Counted from the stretch's first letter, positions 32,761-45,100 are shown. The stretch: 64,000 nucleotides of DNA from Hyposmocoma kahamanoa (GCF_003589595.1 NW_020653200.1:7959526-8023525), one strand, 5' to 3'. The notes: generated by a model from the letters alone, not told the origin. Numbers and translations: made by a program.

Positions 32761-34592
32761 CACAACCTCTTAAAACAATATTACTTTAACCTTACATTGA
32801 CTTTTCGTACCATGACTCACTTAAAGTAAGCTTATTATAATGTTACAACTATGGCAGCTTTGTGACTATTCATTCACTCAGTTCGTACTAGTACGCGAGT
32901 AAAACATTAAAGTGATAATGTTCTTATGTCAAATTTAGTGATCTTAAAATAGTTACACGGATGCAATGGAAACAATATTATTTTCAGTTTTATTGTCTTA
33001 CTATTGATTTGTAATAATTAAAAGTTAAGTTGAACTTATTTATTTATATATATCTCTTCAATATTTTGTTTATTTTTTATTTAATAGTACCAAGGAAATA
33101 ATTTTTCGTTAATTAAAAATAAGTAATGTTTATGATCCTTGGCTACACTAAAAGTTGACACTAGACTATAATTCCGAATTCACAGCGTGACAATCAACAC
33201 TCAGCTTGTTTTATATATTTTTCTTCCTGAAAATGCGGAAAAATAATTAAAAATAACGTATATTTAATAGATTTTAGCATTACATACTTTTCTTTTTTTA
33301 ACTGTTAAAATTCTCTGAATGTAAATAAGTTAATTACATAAACATTATACTACGATAAGACGATTCGGAACATCAAAAAGAAAGAGATGGCATTATATAG
33401 TTCATACAGCATTATTTCTTTCCTATTTTTAGTAAGGAATAGACAATATTGGAATATCATTCGTTCTTTTAATCACTTTAGCAATAATACATTACTTGGT
33501 TGACAGGTTTGTCGTGGTACCAATATGAGTAATGTTATAATAAGCTTACTTTAAGCTTACATTGAAATAATATTGTTTTTGGAACGGTTATGGTAGGCCC
33601 CCAGGCGCACGCACCGCTCATCCCGTCATTTGGTATCATAAAAAAGCTATATTACGTAGTAAGAACGCAAAAAACAGTGCACGTTACGTTTTCGCTTGGA
33701 CACGCATGTCTTTTTCGCTATTATAGACATAAAGCTTTTTCTGAAGGGACTAATGCGATTCGGTGCCGATAATTCTTGTGACACTCGTATACATGCTCGT
33801 ATTCGAAATTACTAATAGTCGTGAATAAGTTTTTTGGAGAAAGTTCGAAGATAATACACTAGTACATTACCTTATTTATTTCGCAGTGCCCCGGTGTCTA
33901 TATCATTCACTTTTTTTTCGCGGATATTTAATTTCTTGTATGTAGTCGTAGTCAAAGGGAGCTTATTCAATACTTTCATTCGCGTTTTGCCATATTGAAA
34001 CCAGCTCCTTTACACAGAATTGACTATGAAATCTGTATACGGGACTTCTAAAGGAAAAAAAGCAATATATGTTCAAATAGATTATTTATAATACTCTCAA
34101 CAATAGGGGCTATTTTCCTTTGACATGTATTTTTAGTTTTCGAATTTCACTGATGTAGGGATAAGCAGACTTAACATCGTGTCTTTGCGATTTGAAGTAG
34201 TTTTCCCTTATTTGTAAAAAATGTATGGCAAGGTTGTCAGAAAAGATTAAAAAAAAAGAAATTACTATAATAAATATTCATCTATTTAAATTATACGTAG
34301 AGAAAATATGGTGGGCCTTAAGATTATTTTCGGTGTTTCGGTGACTTAAACCTTAGTGCGAAAAAAATGAAATAGTCGATCTTAAGCCATTGTCATTTTT
34401 CTAAATAAAATAAAGACTTTTAAACATAAACAGTTTCTTTTAACTTCTTTATTAAAAAATTTAACGTTATTAGTTTCTTCACATTTCGTTTAATTTCGCA
34501 TTTGCTAAGAAATCAACATGAATGTTGCCAAAATTTTTATAATTTTTTAATGCGAGTTCCGACGTGGTACTAATGCTACGCAAATGACCTTA
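32761..34592. other. AT-rich stretch without recognised features
   Basis: Nothing supportable was seen on either strand. Confidence 0.4.
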
Positions 34593-34868
34593 AGAGCGAC
34601 GCCACACAGGCTCTGCCGTTGCGTTGGGTCGCCGCAACGTTATAATTCAGCGCACCGAGTGATTTGGGCTGTGAGGAGCAGAACGCAGAACCCCTCTCCG
34701 CTTCGTCTCTGGTTCCTTGTTTGATGCGCACGCGGTCCATCGCCGTGCGTCGTTTCAATGCACCTTGTGGCATGTAGTTCTAATTTAAATGTAGGACAAC
34801 ACTGCGATACCGCTCAGACGCTAGGCGTCACAACGCTGACGCAACGCATCGTGTGGTATCGCTCCAAA
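34593..34868. mobile_element. Candidate diverged MITE, GC-rich
   Basis: Left end 'agagcgacgccacac' and reversed right end 'ggagcgataccacac' form a weak inverted repeat around a GC-rich core of about 275 bp, in AT-rich surroundings. No target duplication is visible, so this may also be another kind of GC-rich repeat. The open frames inside have no domain signature. Confidence 0.35.
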
Positions 34869-35636
34869 TGTCAACAGCGTGTATTGAGTGGCAACAACTC
34901 ACGAAACCACTGTGTGTTATTTATTAATTTATTCGATTCTTCAGTGGATAGTATAACCTGTAAAATGATCCTCAGAATTTAACGTTAACAACATGGCGAG
35001 CAACATGTTGAACCCGAATTTGCAGCATGGTTTGATGTAACTATACAATGAACTATACCCACAATATTGACATCACATATGACTTATTTTCGTATAAATT
35101 TGGACTACTCACAAATTATACGAAATACAATGGGCAACGCGCACTGATGCATGTATATTGTAATAAATCGACGCAGCGATGGAGTTTTAGACCGTATCAT
35201 TACTTGTAATTGCAAACCATTAATATCGTGATTGAATTCTGGTGGCAAGCCCGAGCAGTACCCAAAAAAATAAAGGTAGTAACTATTTTGTGATCCCGAT
35301 GCGAACTAATCCACCATAACTGATTTTTAGATCAGTTACAACCAAGTCAACAATTCGCTTTTACGTAGAAGTGCGGACGATGTGCCAAGACTCGCTGAGA
35401 AACAACTGCGACTAGTCACGCAATGCTCATCATCACCGTTGTTTCTGAGCAATGATGACGCCAGCGCGCATATTGTCGGACAAACCATATCCTTTATTGA
35501 TTTATTTAGAAGAAGGAAATTTTAATGATTGCCATAGGGCGCAGGTAAGGTAAGAATTGAACTGAAGGTAGTAAGGACTTTGTTAGTTACTTGCTGCTTT
35601 TGCTGTTGCTGCTATCTTGAATATGCTACTTATTTT
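34869..35636. other. Stretch without recognised features
   Basis: Nothing supportable was seen. Confidence 0.35.
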
Positions 35637-35696
35637 CGGTCATTTGTTAGTTTTTTCTGTTTATAAATAAAAACAGAAAAAACTAACAAATGACCG
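35637..35696. repeat. Perfect 26-bp inverted repeat (hairpin)
   Basis: Arms at 35,637-35,662 and 35,671-35,696 are perfect reverse complements (starting 'cggtcatttgttagtttt') around an 8-base AT spacer. It could be a tiny MITE remnant or a foldback. Nothing shows it is transcribed. Confidence 0.8.
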
Positions 35697-37193
35697 ATTG
35701 TTATTATTGGTTATTGACATTGTTAACATTCATTTTTATTTTAGCTTTATTATAACATAATATAGTCCCAGAGGTAACATGTTGGCCCCAGTTGGCAGTT
35801 GGTAATTAAATACGTATTCTTTTATTATTATACTACATTATTATTATAAGTGATCAGCAATTGAGGCCCGCAGTAATTGTAGTTGGCTACTTTACTCAAG
35901 GCGTTTACGCCTACAGTAAGATTCATTTTACTCTCACACTCGGACCGTTACACGCCAAATCATAGACATTATTATAAAAGGTTTTTATCTCTCTCGCCAT
36001 CCCAGGAGCTGATGGGTTCTGACCAAGATGAAACTTGTATAAATAGGCCTTGAATGCTCCGTGCTCTGTGAAAATCTGGGCTCTCAAATCGATTATTTTG
36101 TATACAACACTGATACTGGAAAAGAAGCGCTGCGATACCGCAATGACTACTCCACGCTTGTAGAAACCGTGTTTGTTCTTTGGTAAAACGGTACCATCTC
36201 CACCTCACAAAAGTTGCAGATTAAAGCTCCACTCCACCCTCCATACTACACAATTACATACACTGGAAACAATTTAGTTTCTGTAAAGCAGTTTGTATAA
36301 AATTAAAGATAGCATAAGATAATTGCTGGTGGGTCTCGCCGGTACTTGTTGCTCGTGAGGGATAAACTGACCTCGCGAAGACGCCACCGTCAATGAACAA
36401 CAAATTATGAATAATTAGTTTATAATTTTGTTGAGCAATATATACTTAATGTAATTGAGGTCTCGTTAATGCGGAGTAAGTTGACATAATTTTACTAAAG
36501 CTCAATCCTTTTACATATACTCTCCTCTTTAAAAAAAAAGGACTTGTGTGTGCATGGCTGAACTCGTGAACGGCTTTCAAAATTGATAGATGGTTTTACA
36601 GTGATATATCGGGCCGTATTCCTGACTAGAACGATGGTATTTCTTTGGCTGGATAGGTATTTAATATCCGAACAAATTAAGCTGCGGCTTGCTGCCGCAG
36701 TTAGCTGTTGGGCATACCGTTATTGGAACTTTGTTATTGCATAGTTGGCAGTGAAATAACTGAAATTTGAGTGTATACTCGTATGGTGACTTCAGTGGCT
36801 TGGTTATGTAATCTCCTCGTATGTAGGTGGATAATAGTTTATTATTTCTAGGAATTTTGGAGTCAATTATGTCCATTTATATAATAAATGTCTATCTGGT
36901 ATTCCGTTCGCGGCAAACAAAGCGTAGCCTTTGGTGAGATATGGTTTGTAGAAGTTTTGTTCCCATGTTTATTGTGTTCCACTGATTGAGCCGGTAACAT
37001 ATGCATAGCTAGTTTTAATTACTAATTACTAATGTAGTGGAGACCGAGGCTGGAAGTTCCCGGAGTATGTTGTTCCGACAGCAATACTTTGTAAGAAAAA
37101 GAGGTAGCAATAAGTACCCGTGAAGCGCGTCGTTAAAGCGTCAGGTTTCGCGTCTTGCCGGCAGGCGACTACGGATGAGTGTCTATTATTATC
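35697..37193. other. Mostly unassigned; possible MITE relic at about 36,605-36,830
   Basis: 'gtatggtgacttcagtggct' with 'tggttatgtaatc' (from about 36,781) resembles the interior of the MITE at 37,197-37,435 ('gtatggtgagttcggtggct' there), and 'gggccgtattcctgactaga' near 36,610 resembles its end. The rest holds nothing recognised. Confidence 0.4.
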
Positions 37194-37196
37194 TTA

Positions 37197-37435
37197 GGGT
37201 CGTATTCCAGAACTCTACTCAATACTTAAGTCAGGACCCAATACTACACCATACTCAAGTATGGTGAGTTCGGTGGCTTGGTTTATGTAATCAGGACTTG
37301 AGTATTGCAGTGAGTACTGAAAATCATACAATATCAAGTCCTTGCCATTAGGGCCGTATTTCCAGTGCTTGAAATCATACTCAAGTCTGCTCTAATCCTG
37401 ACTTGAGCATTGAGTAGAGTTCTAGAATACGACCC
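37197..37435. mobile_element. PIF/Harbinger-like MITE with TTA target duplication
   Basis: Terminal inverted repeats of about 40 bp: 'gggtcgtattccagaactct' and, reversed, 'gggtcgtattctagaactct'. Both ends are flanked by TTA (37,194-37,196 and 37,436-37,438), the three-base duplication typical of PIF/Harbinger transposons. At 239 bp it is non-coding. Good end conservation suggests a fairly young insertion. Confidence 0.8.
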
Positions 37436-37744
37436 TTAGACTATGGAAACTAAAGGACATGTTATGTTGACTTATATAACTCAGACGTTATGTGTGTATG
37501 ATGCACTTCTACGTTGAAAACATAATCATGTTATTGTCTTTGTTTAACTAGTGCGTGCCGTCTTAAGTCAAAAGAGATAGCATTACATTGGTCTGTGTCA
37601 AACACGGGAATCGAAAATACGTAACGTTATCTTAAATACCGACCGTGTCCATTTCGCAGTACATGAGGTATATGATACGATTGTCAAAGGGAAGTACGTC
37701 AAATGTCAAAACAAATAATAATAAACAAAACTCTAGAAAAATAC

Positions 37745-39243
37745 CCACAGTTTTGTTACCCTTGTCTAGTTCCCTTGCTACAAAATTCGTAAGGTGATGC
37801 ACGGCGTCAGATGTCGATAATTTAGATCTAAAACCGAACTGTGTTTTAGATAATATGGAATGTCTCTCCAAATACAAGACAAGTCTATTGTTAATAAGTT
37901 TTTCTAATATTTTAGATATTGCTGGCAGTAACGAAATAGGTCTATAATTAGTTATTTGTTCTTGGTTACCAGATTTATGTACCGGGACCACAACAGCTTT
38001 TTTTAAACACGTGGGGAATATTCCTTTTGTTAAACATTTTTGCAAAATGACCGTAAGCGGTGAAAGTAGAATGTGCCTGAATTGTTTTAGTATTTTGTTA
38101 GATATGTTATCACAACCAGTAGCACTATCGTTTTTTAAGCTTACAATTATTCTTTCAACCTCACTTTCATCCGTATCTAATAATACAAATGATCCCAGAG
38201 ACTTACTACAGATTGATTGAGAGCAACGTGGTTGAGCAAGCGGAAAACTCTGGATTTTTTGTGCCAGATTTTTACCTGCATTAACGAAAAATTCATTTGC
38301 TTTGTTAATAGCAATACGATCAGATGAGTGGCTTTTTAATAATCCTGTAGATGATTTATGCTGTTTCGATATGTAGGTTACCTTTTTTATATATTTTTTA
38401 TATTTTCCAAACCTTTTTATTGTCTGTACCAGCTTTTTCCAATTCTTTTTTATCATAACAGCTTTTAACTTTTTTAAGTAGATTGTTACAAAAGTTCCTA
38501 TATCTTTTGTATGATATTTGTAGAATTAAATTAGCTGGATTACTTTTTGCCTTCATATGTAGTTTATCCCTATGACGCATACAGCGAATAAGTCCTGGTG
38601 TAATCCAAGGTTTGATATTGTAATTTTTACTATTTAATCGCATGACCTTGCTATTACTTAATATTGATTGCTGTACATTATTTACTAAGTAAGACATACA
38701 ATAATCCGCGTCATCAGAATTATAAACTGGGTTAAAGTCAATGTTGCATAAATCTTCTTCAAGTTTATTTATATTAATTTTAGAAATTATTTGCGTGCGA
38801 GTCGAATTAAGCAATTTATAATTTAAGGTTAGTAGGGCAGCTTTATGATCGGTTATTGTAGAGTTAGTAACTAATGTTATTGATTTAAAAATAGATTTAA
38901 GCATAATATGGTCTAAGCAAGAGCCGCTTTGATGTGTAGGGAGAGTGTGGGCGGGTAGTAATCCATGAAAAGAGCATAGGTTTAGGTATTCTTGCGCACA
39001 GGAATCGATGCTATGTGGGAGAATGTTTATGTTTATGTCTCCTATTAATACTACATTTTTAAAAGTTGATAAAAGTTGTAACGTATCGTTAAGTGAGTCA
39101 GTAAACATTTTGGTATTTCTAAAAGAGGGGGGTCTGTACAATGCTAATATTGCAATGTCTGTTCCAATTTTGATTAGGAGCCGATTGCAGTCCAACATAC
39201 TTGGTTCTTCAACCGAGATAATTATGGAACGACACTGAAGCAA
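37745..39243 (-). pseudogene. LINE fragment: partial endonuclease and partial reverse transcriptase, both ends missing
   Basis: Read on the minus strand, 39,243-38,398 encodes the C-terminal half of a LINE endonuclease (LALYRPPS, VVLIGDININI, the closing ITDHKAAL) and linker. A frameshift near 38,400 moves to the frame of 38,456-37,745, which carries the start of the reverse transcriptase (SATGCDNIS, ITNYRPISLLPAISKILEK, TQFGFR, LSTSDAVHHL). It stops at KTVGIFLEF, just at the first catalytic Asp, so the YADD box and the whole 3' half are absent. CR1/Jockey-superclade type. It differs clearly from the intact LINE at 24 kb. Confidence 0.8.
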
Positions 39244-41159
39244 TCCGCCATTTGTTCATTCCGTAGTTAGGGCAGCTCCTTTCTTTTATTTTTTCCATCC
39301 TCTAAGATTATTATATATATTATTATGTGCTTGGAGCCGTCAAAACATCACGTAAGCGAATTGTTTCTTGCTGAAATTTTTTGGTCTGTCCTTACTTACT
39401 ATGGTCCGATTCATACGTAATTTTTAAAAATTATATTAACATTATGAAGGTATCTTCTTGTTCGAGCATTTTCTTATTTGATTCTTTTGCCTTGCCTCTC
39501 TCGAGTGTTGGTTGTTCCTAGGAACTAGGGGGGTATGGGGTAACGATTGACCTGCAATCGTAGGTACTTAAACTTTATAAAACCATTTTTTTTAAGGATG
39601 CGAAACTACAAACAGGCTCATGTCACATGTTACGCAAAGATGATATGGTCACTTATGTGTGTCCCAACTGTGATTCAGATGAAGAAATGAGTGATGAATT
39701 ATATTACAGATGAATAAGAATGAAGTTGTTTTTTGAAGTTAGCTTGTGCATTAGGTACATATATACAAATATAGAAAAAGGTTTTATATTTAAGAAAACC
39801 TTTGTTATCCTGACAGAATTTATTTTGTCATAATCTAAGCGGAACAATTTGCCTTAAAGGCGGAACAAAGCGCCCCAAAGTTGTTCCGTTCCTAAATTTG
39901 TCAAAAATATGCTTCGGTAAAAAAACTATTGAGATGTTACTAGAAGTGACTATAATATTACAAAAAACGTTAAACATTTGTTACATATTTCCATGTGTTG
40001 ACTATCAAACCCTTCATTTTCATTATAAAACTTCATGTTGTTTGGAAATCGGAACGTTTAGCTCCGCCCTCCCCTACACAGAGTGCTACCAAGGTAATTT
40101 ATTTAATATGCGGAAAAGCTTTTTTGCTGCATTTCGTAGCGTTTTAACGGAATTGTAGCGGTGGTAGCAAAACCCGTTCCACAGGGGGAACTTTGATCGA
40201 GAACTAAACTGTATGCCTTCCACGTACAATGCTTTTTCTGTTATATACAGTAATACCCGAGCGGTAAACCTGAGAGTTGAGTAACCTTGTTATTAAACGA
40301 GACAGCTCTTGCGCGAGCATCTGGAACCTCTTCCTCAGCGCCGACCCAATAAAAGGATAGGGTTGTTCATCGTCGTAGTTGGCTATGATAATGTCGCCGC
40401 CATATTGCTGTTTCTCGTTGAAATATAACTCAGAGTCTCTGTTCCTCGTCGAAATTCAAGTCAGGTCGGAGTCTACAGTTTTCCTGTCACTTCAAATCTG
40501 TGATGGCGGAGTGGAACGGTGTACGTATAGACACACAATCACAATATTACTTCATGAGATACATTTTTCCCCAACAAATAACATGGTTAAACGAATAAGT
40601 CCGACTACCTACATTTGAATAAATTTCGCTTACGCCGATAATTTACTTTTCGCAATGGGTAAAACTGTTTCATGAGCCAGTGTACGTAGCATTAGTGTTG
40701 TAGCATAGTTACGTAGACCATAGGTACTTCATCCTTTACATAAAACAACACATTTGGATGAATGCGCATGCGAATGAAGTTTGGGTACTTGTCGCATTAC
40801 AATAAAGCGTTGAGGCCGCCATAACCGAAACGTGCGAGCTGATGACATCACTAGGTTGTCTAGTTGAATTCATCGAATATTGATATTAATAATAATAATA
40901 TTATATATTTATTCAGTGAAAAATGTGCATCATTACAACGCTAAGCTATAGAAACTTAAGTTCTTCTATTAGAAGAAGCCATTATATTCTAACTAGGAAG
41001 TCCTGTATCTCAACATATAGTGCCTTTCCCCTCGGTAAAAGCTATGTACAGGCTATTTGCAGTAGGAAAGTGGTGTAGGTACACGTAACCGAGTTTTAAG
41101 AGATTAAATTGCTAATTACGGAAAAGAAAAGAAAAATGTGTGTACACACATTTTAATTA
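39244..41159. other. Stretch without recognised genes
   Basis: A short frame near 39,645-39,713 ends YVCPNCDSDEE, suggestive of a degraded zinc-finger-bearing element, but too short to assign. Nothing else supportable. Confidence 0.35.
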
Positions 41160-41236
41160 CTAACTAGCAATAAAAGAGCGAGGGAGCGGGCGCGCATGCG
41201 TGCGTGCTTGCGTTCGTGCGTGCGTGCGTGCGTGAT
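41160..41236 (+). repeat. (TGCG)n microsatellite, imperfect
   Basis: 'gcatgcgtgcgtgcttgcgt' continuing with GTGC units; an unusual GC-rich simple repeat for this AT-rich region. Confidence 0.85.
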
Positions 41237-41610
41237 GCAATTCGTTTGAATGATTTTTGATGAAATGGAGTAAAATGATTGCCAATTAATATGTACATGT
41301 TGAAGTATCATTGTATTAATTTATTTTATTACAAGGATATTCTCAGTGTCCTCGTAGCTAAAGGCTTGTAGTCAATTTGATACCTTTTTTACACTCTCTG
41401 GTAGTTACGCTGTAGAAACAGATGCTTTTAATAATTTTGATATATAAAAATGGGCCCAAGAAGAACGACCTTTGAATAAATGTACTTTTTATTGGGAACG
41501 CTGAAGAACATACTATATCACTTGTTCATCTTTTCTGTCAATTTAGGATAAAAAAATAAAGTCCCTTGTGCGTTTGTACTACGATGCTTAATAATATAAA
41601 AGTTAAGTTC

Positions 41611-42715
41611 TTACGTTTTCGCGATTGTTACACATAGGAAATGAAACTATTTTTTCCGGATTTACATCGCGTATATTAGTTTTTCAAACAAACCTAGCCA
41701 GTTAGCTACCGTGGTCAAATCTTTGTTTCAGAGAGCATATGGTGTCTGCGACAGTAATCATCTGGCAGGGGAACTTCAGCATATAAAACAAGTCCTATAT
41801 GCGAATAGTTGAAGATTCCACGCCAATGCCGCAGGCCCCGTGTGAAACCACCAACAGTCGAGCGAAGACATGCCATCTTACCTTACGTGAAAGGTGTTAC
41901 AGACAAGATCGGAAGAGTCCTCAGGCGTGCATCCATCAAGACCTATTTCAAGCCCCTGAGGAAGATTTCTCAGTTCCTGAGACCCGTGAAATGTAACATC
42001 CCCTTACAGGATGCAGGAGTTTACAAGCTTCACTGTGAGTGCGGTCTCTCTTATATTGGACAAACAAAGCGAAGTATTTGTACCTGCGACAAAGAACATA
42101 TAGCTGATGTCAAACACCGTCGCGTAAACAAGTCTGCAGTCTACGAGCATGTCATGGATAAACCTACACATTCAATGAAGTTTGACAAACCCCATGTCCC
42201 TGCAGAAGAAGTCCGTTATCTACCCAGTATGCTGCGAGAGGCCATTGATATTAAAAAACATCCTAATTTCAACAGGGAAGATGGTTTCTCCGTACCACCA
42301 GTTTGGGATCCAGTATTTACTCTAATGAAAAATCCCAAACAGACATAAGACTGCAGTACTAATTAATATGTTTTAGTTTATTCAAATTTCTATTAATAAT
42401 TAATAATAAATTAAACTTAATAAAAATTCATTCAATAAACTAATTAAACAAATTATTTGTAAAATTTAATGTAGCGTAAATTGGAATGTTTTCTTTGTAA
42501 AATTAAAAATAAGGTATTTAATTAATAACTATTGTAACTATAGTGAAAAAATAGGGTGGTTTGCATTAATATTAGACATAACTGGTTGAAGACTGTACCA
42601 CCTCAGTCAACCGTGACCATAAGACCTGTAAAGGGCCCGAAACGTTGGTTTGTTTGAAAAAACAAATATACGCCATTTAAATCTGGAAAAATAGTTTCAT
42701 TCCCATATATTTTTT
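41611..42715 (+). mobile_element. Penelope-like element, 5'-truncated, bounded by inverted terminal repeats
   Basis: Left terminal repeat ('gattgttacacataggaaat' to about 41,720) and right terminal repeat (42,555-42,715, in opposite orientation, carrying 'gggcccgaaacgttggtttg') enclose the C-terminal coding part of a Penelope-like retroelement. Immediately after the left repeat (41,725-41,815, another frame) comes ERAYGVCDSNHLAGELQHIK without the first residue, like the end of a Penelope reverse transcriptase, then the GIY-YIG endonuclease. The reverse transcriptase core is missing. Penelope-like elements are known for complex, sometimes inverted, terminal repeats. Terminal fragments of the same family recur at 14.1, 17.4, 28.9, 29.1, 56.2 and 59.0 kb. 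Confidence 0.8.
41809..42348 (+). pseudogene. Penelope-like GIY-YIG endonuclease domain, partial polyprotein
   Basis: Frame of 179 codons. Residues 25-60 (LPYVKGVTDKIGRVLRR, IKTYFKP) are the linker found before the endonuclease in Penelope-like proteins. The GIY-YIG core follows: GVY at 70-72, a CEC pair at 76-78, SYIGQTKRSI at 81-90 and the (R)..EH helix at 93-97. Here the expected catalytic Arg position reads Cys (CDKEH), so activity is doubtful. The later REAIDIKKHPNFNREDG block is the usual family ending. The domain nicks DNA at insertion sites in active relatives. The lost polymerase and this substitution make it a pseudogene. Confidence 0.8.
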
Positions 42716-43917
42716 ATAATTTCATTTTGTAAATCGAATGTTAATAATAAAATATACATGATTTCTATTTAATGAACCACGGTTGTTAAAATTGTATAAA
42801 ATACAAATATAACGTGGTTCTCGTGGATGATTATAATGTTTTAAAGATGTGTTGGGTGCGTAGTTTGCGTGTTTGAAGTTGAATAGCATATTATTTTCAA
42901 TATGCTGTATAGTGTAGTATAATTATAATAAATATGACAAAAAGGCATGCAATTAAACGCGTAATACAAAATATAAATAAAAAGTTAAAACAAAGTATAC
43001 AATAAAAACTTGTATCTTCATCATCAGTCATTCCATTTAATGCAAATAATATCAAAATTTCAAGTGCGTGTTCTGTATCAATTTTTATTTGTGGTGATTT
43101 TTCATTTTTTCGAATATAAACTATACTTCGAGCAGTCCAGCAAAAATCATACATCATCAAACTTGTGACTTAAAATCAACAATAAGTTATTTTTGCAAAT
43201 GGATTAAATCCAAACTTGATGACGTCATGAGATTGTTAGTTACATCGCATACGACAAAGGTGCGGCCATATACAGGCACTCTACTATTGGCGATATTCTA
43301 TAGTAGACAATATTCGATCATACATTACACATGGACAGGACATGACCAAAGATAATCAAGCTCCCTTATCTCATTTTATACTTATTTCTATATCACAGGC
43401 CATATATAAATCGTCATAATTTTTCAACAAAAGATTACTAAGCTGTATGAAGAAAAATAATACAGACTTTGATAATATTTCTATATTTGTAATATATATA
43501 ATTTCAGTTCTTAATTTTCTATAATATCTCCATACAGGACATCCATTTCTATACAGGATCTCCGTTTAAAAAAGAGTAAACATACGACATCTAGTGGCGG
43601 CTCGAGCAGGAAACGTTTTGCAGCAAAAATTTCATTTCACAATTTACGAGGCATGGTGTGTCTAAGCTTGCAAAGGCTTTGGTTATGATTTGTGAAAAAT
43701 CCTTCAGATGGCAGTATTTTGGTTCGACTAGCGATCAGCGCCACCTAATTGAACTTGGTTGAACTATACTGGCGTACCAGGTAGCCAAACTAAAGCTGCG
43801 CTTGGATATGCTCCTTCGTTTTAAGTTCCGAATAATAGCTGTGGCATACAGAGCAACATCTGAACACTTCCATCTTGTGGTTTACTCATTAGGTCATTCT
43901 GAACAACATTTTTGTAA
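42716..43917. other. Stretch without recognised genes
   Basis: The 87-residue minus-strand frame at 42,897-43,160 is hydrophobic and AT-driven with no homology I recognise. 'catctagtggcgg' at 43,590 resembles short motifs seen in lepidopteran repeats. Confidence 0.35.
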
Positions 43918-44145
43918 CAGTAGAGCTCCTAGTGAAAGAGTCCGTCAAGGGAAGTACTGACACCTCACCTATTTCTGTCGCCAAGTAGTAATGTGAACAT
44001 GTGCGTTCCGGTTTTGAAGGGTAAGGATGCTGATAAAATTACAGGCTTGCCACTTGTCAATTTGTTTCCTTCATATATTTGTGATTTAAAGCTTTGCGTA
44101 GCACTGCGACAGTTATGGGCAAGCTTGTCGCTTACCACCAATACA
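43918..44145 (+). repeat. Dispersed repeat family R1, copy 5
   Basis: 'gagctcctagtgaaagagtc', 'cgtcaagggaagtactgaca', 'ccggttttgaagggtaagga' and 'cagttatgggcaagcttgtc' followed by 'gcttacca' give a near-complete copy. Confidence 0.75.
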
Positions 44146-44906
44146 AAAAAAAACAATAATAAGGGCGATAAAGTACAGCAAATGGACAAATTTTCTTTTT
44201 ATGTGAGGCAAGTGGTTACATATAAAAGAATGTTCAGAATTTCGAATAAAATAGAGTAGAGAGTTTATAATGTTAATTTTTGTTTAACAACGTGTAGAGA
44301 AATGATTGAAACCAAATAGTTCTGTTACACGAAAGTTTATTGAAGAAAAAGTTATAACTAGAATTAAATATAGTGTGATGTAGAGTATTAACTTGAAATA
44401 TTTATCACTTATGGATATGCTTTACTACTGGTAGTATATAGTACCACATGTAAACAATGTCGTTGGTATATTTTAAATTTTATCGAAAAAAGGAGCTATT
44501 GGTACTAATGTTTATGTGAAACACGTGACTACACAACAATTACTACAATATAGTTAAAATACTATTCGTAATTAAAATACACACATTTTATGAATTAGGG
44601 TCACATTAATTGTTGTCCAGAATTTCGAAGGCCACAACACATAGATTGAAATTAAACAAACGTTTAATTTCCATAAAATAAGACAACACTTATGAAACAA
44701 CTCTAGTAATAAAATTACCGGCAAAAACTCTAATAAATTATAAAATAAAATACAAAAACAAAAATTTTTATTTGTGCGTATTATGTTTCTATGCCGTATA
44801 TTTTTCACATTTCTTTTTTCTTAAACATTTTTGCAGATCCTAATTTATTGCTCTTGAGTGTCCTTGGAAGTTAAAGAAAATAGGTGTAAAATATTTTAAC
44901 ATACTA
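44146..44906. other. AT-rich stretch without recognised features
   Basis: Nothing supportable was seen. Confidence 0.4.
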
Positions 44907-45100
44907 GGGCGCCTTCAAATTAGACGCTCGTGGAAGCACAGCAGTGGTGCGGTAGTGACGCGGTAGACACGCGTCTGTAGCGCGTCTGTAATTTTCAGTT
45001 CATTAGTTTGTTAATTCACTGAAACTGCGCTCTAAATATTGTATGAAAATTAGAATTGGCGCGGTTGCAGCGCCACAGTGCCGCTACTGCAGCACTTCTA

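Noticed and set aside
39645..39713. Short frame ending YVCPNCDSDEE
   Set aside because: Looks like a scrap of a zinc-finger protein or LINE ORF1, but is under 30 residues with stops upstream; not enough to annotate.
42897..43160. Hydrophobic 87-codon minus-strand frame
   Set aside because: AT-driven Ile/Phe/Leu composition, no splice sites or similarity that I recognise.
44907..45100. First reading of this block as a complete MITE of about 175 bp ending at CTACGAG
   Set aside because: The CGAG belongs to the mariner end. The true right end of the MITE lies beyond the mariner at 46,262.
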